Source: a virus. From it: a stretch of 42,735 nt of DNA. How positions within the stretch are numbered: the stretch's first letter is position 1; every line of letters starts with the position of its first letter. The stretch is from positions 18,625 through 61,359 of IMG/VR virus record IMGVR_UViG_3300030451_004121. One strand, 5' to 3'. The translations under genes were made by a program, and so were the position numbers. Below are positions 19,296 to 30,000 of the stretch, piece after piece. Below the pieces are notes generated by a model. It did no database searches. It was not told the DNA's origin and saw nothing but the letters and a program-made list of their open reading frames with translations.

Positions 19296-20150
19296 ATGGC
19301 ATATAAAAAATCATCACCAACAAAGTTTGTAAATGCTTTATTTGGCGGAGCTCAAAGAAGAAGAGAGCAATACGCTGCAAATGAAGATATGGGACAGAAA
19401 ATGGAAGACTGGGAAAATAGAAAAATGAAAAACCCATACGCTGGTGTAAAAAATCCATACGAAAACTTAGAAAATGTTTATGAAGACGCTCAAGTAAATT
19501 TAAAGCAAGCTGAGTTTGAAAAAGAACAATCACAACAATCAATGGCTAATATAATGCAAAGCATGCAAGGAGCTGCAGGTGGAAGTGGTATAGCTGGTTT
19601 AGCACAAGTTTTAGCTAACCAAGGTGTTAAACAAGCGCAACAGGCGTCAGTTAGTATAGCCTCTCAAGAACAGCAAAACCAACAAAGAGCTATTGCTGAA
19701 TCAGGTAGGCTAGCAGAGGCAAAAGCTATGGGTGAGCAAAAAAGAGATTTAATGGTTAGAGAAGGTGAAAGAATGGTTGAGGCATACGACATGAAGAAAG
19801 AAGAGCAGATGTTAGATTTTGCAATGCAAAGAAAAAATGCAGCTGACCAAGCTATAGCGGACGCGCAAGCTACTGTTGATGCTTTTGTTTCAGGGGCTGT
19901 AACTAGTGGTATTAACACAGCTATAAAAGCTTCTGACATTAGACTAAAAGAAAATATAACTAAAACAGGTGTTTCTAAATCTGGAATACCAAAATACACG
20001 TTTAACTACAAAGGAGAAGACACATTATGGTCAGGAGCTATGGCTCAAGATTTAATAAGCATGGGTAGGTCAGATGCTGTTACTATTATGGACAACGGGT
20101 ACTATGGTGTTAACTATGATATGATTGACATTGATATGATTAAAAACTAA
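19296..20150 (+). CDS. Helical internal-virion-type protein with C-terminal S74-like chaperone domain
   Basis: This 284-residue protein has residues 1-195 nearly all helical and Q/A/K/E-rich (EKEQSQQSMANIMQ, QEQQNQQRAIAESG), with a Gly-rich break near 92-100, as in internal virion or ejection proteins. Residues about 213-284 match the intramolecular chaperone domain called peptidase S74: SDIRLKENI, then a GIPKYTFNYKG strand, GAMAQDL, SMGRSDAV, and NGYYGVNYD. In known S74 proteins the Ser of SD-x-R-L-K and the following Lys take part in self-cleavage after trimer folding; both are present here. S74 domains usually sit on tail spikes, so its fusion to a helical protein is unusual. An SSPTK motif lies at the N-terminus. 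Confidence 0.82.
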   Translation: MAYKKSSPTKFVNALFGGAQRRREQYAANEDMGQKMEDWENRKMKNPYAGVKNPYENLENVYEDAQVNLKQAEFEKEQSQQSMANIMQSMQGAAGGSGIAGLAQVLANQGVKQAQQASVSIASQEQQNQQRAIAESGRLAEAKAMGEQKRDLMVREGERMVEAYDMKKEEQMLDFAMQRKNAADQAIADAQATVDAFVSGAVTSGINTAIKASDIRLKENITKTGVSKSGIPKYTFNYKGEDTLWSGAMAQDLISMGRSDAVTIMDNGYYGVNYDMIDIDMIKN

Positions 20151-20154
20151 TAAT

Positions 20155-21036
20155 ATGTCAGAAGATAAAAGTATAAAAAAGTATTTTGAAAACATGCCGT
20201 ATGGAGATGATGCTAAGTCATCTGAAATACACGGCAAACACAACCAAGTAATTATAAATGATTTCATATCTAATCTTGTAAAGCAATATGACACGTTGCA
20301 CGCTATAGGAGACAAAGAGGGGTCTAATGAAATTGCTAATTTAATTAAAAGTATAGCTAGACAACTAGATAATTTAAAAGCTATTAAAGAAGAATTTGCA
20401 ATAGCTTACGGTGGTGGAGTAGGTGGTAAAAATCTTTTTTCAAACTACACGGACTTAAGTTGGGATAGAATGTTTTTTGGAGAAAAAGGTAGGATAGCTT
20501 TTGGACCAGGTTTTAAAATACTTTGTATAGTGGTAGGTCCTGACGGAAAAGACATAATAAAAGGAATAGAAGATATAACTGAAAACTGGGTTATTAAAGG
20601 TACTGAAGAAGCTGACTATATGAAATACCACCAAGATCTAGTAAAACAAGGGCAAACGGCAGCTAAACATCCAGACTTTAATATAGACTGGGTTGTAGAC
20701 AACTTGTTAGTAACCAATGATGCTTGGAAGATATTTGTTTCTGATAAAATAGGTGGTGTTTATTTTTTACAAGAGTATTTAAAAGAAAACGAAGAAGCTG
20801 TGATCAATGGCCAAATACCAGATGAGATGTTACATCCAGATTCTTTTAATCCAGCCATAGACATGCGTTTACATAAGCATTATTCTACTAGGCTTAAAAC
20901 TGCTTTTGATCCAAACTACAAAACAATAAAAGATGGTAACGCTTCTAGCTCTACAGTAGCTGGTAGAACAAAGATGTCTACACAGGAAATAAACGAAGCT
21001 AAAAAACTAATGTCTAGAATAAAACCTAAACAATAA
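20155..21036 (+). CDS. Unknown protein upstream of the giant virion protein
   Basis: This 293-residue protein follows the S74 gene by four bases and precedes the 4044-residue gene by eight. Residues 1-85 are helical and charged (IANLIKSIARQLDNLKAIKEE). The middle has a hydrophobic beta segment (GPGFKILCIVVGPDGKD, about residues 118-135), and residues 185-250 form a mixed domain. The C-terminus is basic (KKLMSRIKPKQ). I do not recognise a family. Gene order between two likely internal virion proteins suggests it is also a virion or ejection component. Confidence 0.75.
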   Translation: MSEDKSIKKYFENMPYGDDAKSSEIHGKHNQVIINDFISNLVKQYDTLHAIGDKEGSNEIANLIKSIARQLDNLKAIKEEFAIAYGGGVGGKNLFSNYTDLSWDRMFFGEKGRIAFGPGFKILCIVVGPDGKDIIKGIEDITENWVIKGTEEADYMKYHQDLVKQGQTAAKHPDFNIDWVVDNLLVTNDAWKIFVSDKIGGVYFLQEYLKENEEAVINGQIPDEMLHPDSFNPAIDMRLHKHYSTRLKTAFDPNYKTIKDGNASSSTVAGRTKMSTQEINEAKKLMSRIKPKQ

Positions 21037-21044
21037 AATTTAAT

Positions 21045-24000
21045 ATGAGTAAAATAAAATCGCCGTTAAAACAAAATGAAGACGTAGAGTTAGTTAAGCT
21101 TTCGGACGCTGATGCTCAAAGCTTATTTAACGAAACTTTTGATTTTGATGAAAGTATTTTAGAAAACGAAGTTGAGGAAGAAGAGGAAGAAGAAAAAAAA
21201 CTTACAGAAAAAGAACAAAAACAAGTAGACGAGTATGGTTACGTACTTCCAGATATTACCGAGGTAGTAAAGTCAGATGATGATTTAGAGGTAAAAACTA
21301 AAGACGATAAAAAAATTGTTTATAACACAAACGAAGAAAAGAAAAGACTTAAAGAAATAGGTGGAATTGTTGCAGAACAAATGCAGCCTTATATTGATTC
21401 TGGAGAATATTCTGAAGAAGAATTAAACACTATTCGTAAGTACTTAAACAGATTAGAAACTGATCTTTACGATAAAAAACAACCTTTAGATTTTCTTCCT
21501 TTGGTTGTAACACCAAGAGAGGCGATGGAAGATGCACTCGACGAAATGTACTATAAGTTTGGTGAAATGAATGTCATAAAAATTTCAGAACAATTAAACT
21601 TGTCACCTGAATTTTTAGATATTTTTAAAAGCGAAAATACTGATATATACAGAGTAGAAGACACAAGAGGAGAACTACAACCAAAACTTATTAGAATAAA
21701 AGAAAATGGAGAGGTTGAGTTTATAACATCTAAAGAATTAAAAGATGTTGATCCTAACTTTTATTTAAAACTAAATGACGATCTTGAGGACAGGTATTAT
21801 GAAGACTTAGATAATTTAGGAAACAACATAGTTGATCTTTTTGATAAGATGGTTGAAGAAACAGGTACAGCGGGAGTAGTCTCTGGACTTGATGAAGACC
21901 AAATGTTGGATTTGCTTAGAAGAGAACTTAAAAAGTATAATATTGACGTTAGACAACCTGCGATTCTTGGTGATTATGTAACGTTAGTAAGTGGAAAAGA
22001 TCCTAGTAAAGAGTTAAGAATAAATCTTAATACAAATTACTTAGAGTCTAGTTTTTTTGGAACTGCTCCGGGACCATTAAATGTTCGAGGTGTTAGGAAC
22101 TCAGGCGAAAAAATATTTAACTCAATAGAAAACTTCGTTAAAGAACATGGCAAGCAACCAGAAGTTATTGACCACGAAGAAAATATTATTGAAAAAAATA
22201 TTAAAGCAGCCAACAAACTAAAAGAAGAGCGTGATAACTCTTTAGCCGTTGAATACAACACTATAAAAGAGATTGATAAAAAAATTAAAAACGCAGAAAC
22301 ACAGCTTGAGTTTTACAACAGAGAGCAATCAGAAGAATCTAAAGAACAATGGTTAGAAAATCACGGTCAACCTACTGATTTAATAAACGTTAAAGATTAT
22401 GCTGATAGAAATAATATTAGCGGAGATTTTAACGAAAATGAGTTTATAACACAATTAGAACTTCAAACAAGAAAAGATTTACGTTACGGTCTAAATGAAG
22501 ATGAGTGGCGAGTTTATAGTGGCAGAAACCGTACTCAAGAACAGAAAGATTTATTTGTAAAAATAGACAATGCAATTGAGCGTTTAAAGAAAGATGAAAA
22601 GAATTTTTCTTTTTGGCAGAATCTTGGTGGACTTGAAGACGTTGAATACGATGAAGATAAAGATTTAGTATTACAGGGAGATTTAGCTGTAGCTTTATTT
22701 GATCTATTAGAAGATAAACCACAAGATGAAATAGAAAAAATACTTTTATCTTTTACAAAAAAAGAAGCTCTTTTAAGAGAAGCAAAGGCGATTGTTTTAG
22801 ATAATTACTACACTGAAAAACAAGTAGAGATCGATATAAACAATAAAAATAAAAATGATTTTGAAGTAAGAAAAATTGAACTTGAAAATGATATAGAAGA
22901 TTTTAACCAATCAGTATCCACCTTTGAAGAAAAAATAGCTCCTATAACACAAAGTATAAATAACAGTATAAAAAAAGTAAATGATATAGATGCGAAAATA
23001 GAGACCTTGATCGAAGACGCTGAGGATATTAAAGAAAAAGCTAAGACAGATTCGGATTATAGAGATGTTTATACGGATCTTTATAAAGATTACCAAGAAT
23101 TGTTAGCAAAAAGACAAAAGCTTGTAAATCAATATGAAATAGATAATAAAGAATATAACAACTTAATAAATTCTGAAGAATATAAAGAAATTGCTAATTC
23201 TAATATTGATCTTAACAATAGACAGATTAGCTTAGGAGAACAAATAGAAGTTTTAAATAAAGCTGGCAATAAATTAAGTGAAGAATTTAAAACACTTTAC
23301 GATGAGATAGGATTTAACGCCGCTGATGGTGTTTTTGAAGACTCTTACGAATCTGTTACGCAGTACAAAAAATGGAAAAATGCATTTGCAGACAATCCTA
23401 CTATGGATGCTATTGGGGCTTTTAATGAGCAGTTTACAGATCAAGTGTTAAAAGTGTTTGCAATAATACCAGAGGCTGCTGTTTGGCAAGCTAATAGAAT
23501 ATATGGAAACGATCCTAATGAATACAGTCAATGGGATGCAATGAGTGATATTGTAGCAAATTATATAGAAGAAGATAAGTTTAGTGCTTATACAGATCGA
23601 GATGGGCGTATAGCAGAAGCTGGGTGGACTTACAGAAACATAACAAGAACAATGGCTGATATGCTTCCATTTACTCTTGGTATTATCCATGCTGGTAGAA
23701 AAGGAGACGCTAGAGGTATTAAAAATGCTTATAAAAAGTTTACTGGTGGTACATTAGATGACATGGCTATGAAGTGGAATATAACCAAAAGAACTTATAG
23801 CCTTACTATTTATGACAATTATCAAGAAGCTAAAAAACTTGGTTTAAATGATATGCAAGCGTTAGAGTACGCTACGTTTATGTCTAGCGCAACCGCAATG
23901 TCTCAGCTTATAATGCCTGATAATCTTTTCTTAAAAGGTGGTGCAGGTACTAATCCTTTTAAATCTAGTTTTGCAAAAAGTTTAAGTGGTACTACAAATA

Positions 24001-27000
24001 TGGTTGCCGCAAGAGAAATATCAAAAAATACATTTAAAAACTTAGTTAAAGAACTTGGAGAAGAAGAAATAGAGTTATTATTTGATGATCTTAATAAAAT
24101 GAGTTTTCTAGCTAATCACGAGTCTATGTTTTTAGATGCAGAGGCGCACGCTGATTTAGCTATGGGTACAATCATATTGTCTGGTGGTATACAGCAGATT
24201 GGTAATAGACAAACGTACAAGGCTGTTAAGGAACGAGTTCGTGCTGAGTTTAAATATAGAGGATTAGAAACTTTACATATTTTACAAAAAGAAAAAAATG
24301 GTCTTAATTCAAAAATAGCTAGACTTGAAAAACTAGAAAATCCTAATTTAGATAAAATTGAAGAATTAAAAAAGAGGGTAGAAGAAATTGATGCAGCTAT
24401 AGTTTATGGACAAGCAGAGTTAGAAGCTATTAACAATGCCCCTAGCTACGCTAGTAGTGAGCACATAGATTTAATTAGAAGAAAAAACGAGCTTATAAAG
24501 AAAAAATCAAGTGCTAAAGGTGAAGAGCTTAATGAAATTAATAAGGAGATAAAAGATATATCTGCTGAATTAGAATCTACTAACGCTTATGAAAATTTTC
24601 AAAACAAACAAGAAAAAGACGTTGAAAGGTCAGAAGAAATAGCTAAAGAAGAGTTTGGAGAAGATCTCGAGGTTTACGAAACAGACAGTAGACAGGAATC
24701 TTCTGATGTGGTAAAGTCAAAAATGCAAGAACAGTCTAAGCGTTTAGAAGAAGAAATTAACGATATAAAACAAGATGAAAACGGTAACGCTGTAAACTTG
24801 CAAGAACAACCAGCATTGTCCAAACTTAAAAATGAAAAATCTAGAGTAGACAATGAATTAGCTAATATGGCTAGTACAGAAGAAAGACAAAAGCAGGAAA
24901 GAGAACTTATTCTTATTCAAGATAAATTGAATAAAATAGATCCATCTAAGAAATTAACACGAAGAGCAGAGTTACAACAACAATTAAAACGACTAGATAA
25001 ACTACGTAGAGATGGTCAGATAAGTGGTTTAGATTTTTTAGCAGAGACTAAAAAGATTAAAGACGCTATAAAAGAGTTAAGTTCTGAAATAAAATCTGAC
25101 AAAAGTGTAACTAGTGCTAACGAAAGCGTAGTTGACGACTTAGTAGAAAAATATTTAGGTTTAGCTAATGAAATAGATAAAGATCAAGCATACTCAGGTT
25201 ACAAGGAAAACGCTTTTATTACACCTCCTGATGCAAGTGGTAGAAGAAGTATAATTATAAATAAAAAAGGTGTATTGCAATCCGGATATATAAACGCTGG
25301 GCAGCATGAAATTTTACACGCTATACTTAAAGAAACTTTAAAAAGCGATCCTGAATTACAAAGAGCTCTTGCTGATGCTATGATGGAGTTTGCTAATGAT
25401 AATCCAGGTAAAATAAAAATTGGACCAGAGTTTGACCTACGTATGAGAGCGTATAACGAATCAGATCAAAAATACGAAGAATACCTAACAGTAATGGCAG
25501 AGGCTTTAGTTAGAGGAGATGTAAAGTTTTCTAATAACTTCAAAGGAAAGGTTAGTGATATGATGAGAAGGTTTAACCAAAAATATCGTAGACCTGACAT
25601 AGAGTTTGAAACAGGTGAAGACGTAATAAACTTTTTAAGAGATTATAATAGGTTTTTTAAGAAAAGAAAGAAAAACCCTGCTTTCAGCAAAATGATAAAA
25701 CAAGGTGCTAAAGGTAAGTTACTAGAAAGAAAAGAAAAAAGAGAAAAAGAAGTTAGGTATGGACCTGGTTTTTCTAAGTCTTTAAGATTTCAATTTTCTA
25801 AAAATCCAGATTTAAAAGACGACTTTGATAATTTAACTCAAAATCCAGATGGTACTAAAAGATGGAACAGTAAAGTAGAGTTTCAAAACAGTTCTGAATA
25901 CTGGGAAGGATTAACACAAATACTAACTAATCCTCAGTTAGAGTCTTTAATAAAAGAAGGTATAGGAGGAGAAACTGGTATACAGTATGCTGAGTTAGAT
26001 GATTTCGTAGAAAAAGTAAAAGTAAAACTACAAAGAAGATACGAAGGGCAAACAAGAGTAATAAAAGACGCTGACGGTAATCCAATTGTAGACGAAAGAG
26101 GTATAGAACGAAGAGAGAGAGTTCTTGATGAAAATGGTAATCCAAAAGGAGGTTTTGATCCGTCTATGGCTAATGGTAGTTTATTTGGTTGGTTAATAGG
26201 TGGTAGTGGTAGTTATACAAATTCAAATTTATATCGTGCTAGAGGAGATGTGATGAACGAGTATAAAGAGGAAATTGAAACTATATCTGCTGATACAGAA
26301 GGAACTGCTAGAAAGCTATCTCAAATACCAAGTGATAACGATGTTAAGCAAGAAACTAAAAATGAGGTAGAAAGAAATAAAATAGATTTACTTAAACTAC
26401 CTGTAATAGAAAGAGTTTCTGATAAAATAAAATCTAAGGTTAAACCAGCAAAAGGAGATGGGCATAAAGAAATAATATCTAAGCACGCTGGTGAAGTTGG
26501 TCAGCTTATATTTGATATTCCTGGAGATAAAATTGTAAAAGGTGGCGCTAATTTAACTGCTGTTACTAAGTACGAGGAAGGCATGCCTATTCCTGGTGAG
26601 GCTCAAAATATACAAAGAGTTTTTAACGCTCCTCAATTTGCTGAAAAATTTATTAAAACACTACCTTTATACAACGTTGTTGAAAGAACTGGTGATATAA
26701 ATTTAAAAGGAGAAAATTTAGATGTGTCACGAAATGTTTTTGGTGTAGCTATAGGTTTAAAAGGCTTGCCAATGGATTATTTTTATGAAGATTATATTGA
26801 CCCAAGATCTCTTAGTAAAGACCCATTAATTAAAGCTGAATCTATTACCTCTCCAAAAGGTAGAAGTAAAGGTTTAACAACTCAGACACAAGTAAAAAAA
26901 TTGAAACAAGAGTTTATAAACCCTACGCCGGAAACTATAGAAAAGTTTAAAAGAGATATAGGTATAACGCCTAAGCTTGAAGCAAACGAATACAGTAGAG

Positions 27001-30000
27001 ATATTGGTCAGTTACAGAAAGGAGTTGCTAAGGTAATTTCTATGAACGTATCGTTGTCTGCTGCTCAAAGAAATCTGCAAGATCAACTTAACAAAGCTAT
27101 TAAAGAAGGTAAGTCTCCAAAAGTAACACAAGAAATAAAACAACAAACAGCCAATATTACAGGCGCTCAAAGTAAAATTGCTTTTAGTAAAGGTGTAGCG
27201 GACCAAAAGAACAGGTTGCAGTTTAGTGAATCTATACCTGTTGAACAGCTTTCAAACGCAGAGATATTAGCACAAAATAAAGATTACAAACTGATAGTCA
27301 AAAGAGGTAAACAAATCCCTATAAATATGAATACCCCAAAAGGTAGATTAATATTTAAAGAGTGGGTAATAAAAGATTTATCTAAACGTTTGCCAAAAGC
27401 ATTTTTCTACACTTCTGGAACTTTTGATGGTACTAGCAAGGGTCTATTTACCGAGGGGGACTATGTTGGAGCATTTAGAGGGCCAAAAGCAAATTTACTA
27501 AATGTTTCTGTAGAAGAAACTATAGCTATGTTTGCTCCTGACCACGTATTTGGACCTGATGACGCAGACATAAGCATGGCCTTAACTAGAGTAACTCAAA
27601 ATAAAAAGAATTTAGAAGACACTAATGCTAAGCTACAAAGAGCTATAGGTTTTAAAAAGATATTAAACGTTCTCAACCAAATGATACAAGAAGACAAAGC
27701 TAATATACCTTATGTAGCAGCTTTATTATCTTCTACTAGTTCTAACATGAATCACTTTATGAGAAAAGGATCTATATATGAGTTTAGAAACACATTAAAC
27801 GAAGCTAATGTAGAAGAGCATACTCAAGCAGCTAGTGATTTTGCTAAGTTTGTATTAAATAGAATGGTCGATGGGACTTTCGATAAATATATCGACGTGG
27901 CTATGCAGGCTTATTTCCAAGGATCATTACCGTTAAAATTTGAGATTTTACTTGTAGACCCGGCCGGTGAGTTTAATTATAAAAATAACGCTGGTATTTA
28001 TACCAAACTAATATTAGTAGACGGTAAACCAGTGTGGATTAGATATTTTAATCCTGATGTTAATAATAATCAGGGTGGTATTAATCCAAATGTTTTAATA
28101 TTAGCTGGTGGAAACACAATAGCGCAAGAATATGGAGTTGGCGTAGATGAGTCTTTATACAATCACGATGAAGTAGTATCAAAACAACAAGAATTGTTGT
28201 TTAAAATTTTTAATGGTGATATAACTCAAGAAGTAGCTAGCAAAACAATAAATGAATACGCTATGAAGTTTTCTAAAGTTTCACCATCTTCAGAGGTTAA
28301 AAAAGCAATTAAATTTAGCAAGGCTATAGAAAACGCTCGTTTAATAAACCACAACACTCCATCGAGAGGTATGAGTGCTTGGGATTTTGATGACACATTA
28401 GCAACTACCAAGTCTGGAGTTAGAGCTACTGTACCTAATCCTGATGGCACACCACAACCAAATAGAAAAGTTATATTCTTGGCAGGTGGAGCTGGTAGTG
28501 GTAAATCTAATGTTGTTAAAAAATTAGGTTTAGAAGAACAAGGATTTAAAATAGTAAACTCTGATATATCACTAGAGTGGTTAAAGAAAAACTCTGGATT
28601 ACCAGAGAACATGAACGATCTTACTAGAGAGCAATTAAGTGAATTAGGTAGATTACAGGCTCAGGCTAGAAAAATATCTAAAGGTAAAATGATGAAGTAC
28701 CAAGGCAACGCTGACGGTGTTGTAGTTGATGGTACTGGTGGGTCTATAAAAGCTATGCAGAAGCTTGTTAACGAGTTTAAAGAAAAGGGCTATGATGTAA
28801 GTATGGTTTTTGTAGAAACTTCCTTAGAAACAGCCTTAGATCGTAATAGAAAAAGAAAAGAAAGATCTTTATTAGATAAGATAGTTATTAGAAACCACGA
28901 GGCCGTTCAAGGCAATAAAGAAGGGTTTAAAGAAATGTTTGGTGAAAGATTTATGGAGGTTAAAACAGATAATCTTACACAGGCAGATCCTATGCCAGCA
29001 GATCTTATGCAACAAATGAATGACTTTGTTAGTAGTTATAAAAAACTAAGATTAGATGCAGAGCAGTTTGCTACACAAGGAGCAGATATACTAGAGCAAG
29101 GTGGTGTGTTTGATTTTTCTGAGTTTAACGTTGTTACAGAAGGTGCTCAAGGCCCTATGTTTAAAACAGCGTTTGATAGAGCTCAGAAATATGGGACTAA
29201 AGATACTTATGTGCTAACCGCTAGACCAGCTGAATCTGCCGGACCAATACAACAGTTTTTAGCTTCTCAAGGATTAAATATACCTTTAGAAAATATAACT
29301 GGATTAGGTAATAGTACTGGTGAGGCAAAAGCAGAGTGGATTTTAGAAAAGTTTTCAGAAGGATATAACGATATATACTTTGCTGATGATGCGATGCAAA
29401 ATGTTGAGGCTGTTAAAGATGTGTTAGACCAGTTAGATATTAAATCTGAAGTTGTACAGGCTAAAATACAATTTAGTAGAGGTATAGACAACAAGGTCGA
29501 CAAAATGTTTACTAACCCTGCTCTTGTCAAAATAAAAGAAAATATAAGTATTAACAACGTAAGTAATGTTAGTAGTTTAACAAGAGACGGTGTTTATAGT
29601 AACATACAATTTTCAAAGAAACATAGGGGCGAATATGAAAACTTAATATCTAAAAATAGACCAGACTTAGTAAAAGAAGGTTTAGTATCACAGACTGTTG
29701 ACCAAATGTTTGATCTTGTCAACAATTTAAGTATACCGCCTGATAAAAGAAGAAAGTACGAAAAAATAATGACTAAATGGTTAGCTACTAGTACTATGAA
29801 GCTACCAGAAGATAATTATAAGCTACAAGATGCTGTAGAGTTAGCTGAGAAAAATAAATTGGACGTGTTTTCTTATAGAAATCCTAATGAGATTATAGAA
29901 AAATTTGCTGGTAAATCTAAAGCAAAACCTATAAATCCAGATACAGTAGAGCTATTTGTAAAAGACGAAAGCAAAACTAATAAAAAATATGGTATAACAG

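Noticed and set aside
28383-28400. DFDDT in the giant protein as a DxDxD-like motif of a virion RNA polymerase, as in crAss-like phages
   Set aside because: The context (WDFDDTLATT, later VLTARP and FADDA) is a HAD phosphatase; no other polymerase motif is visible.
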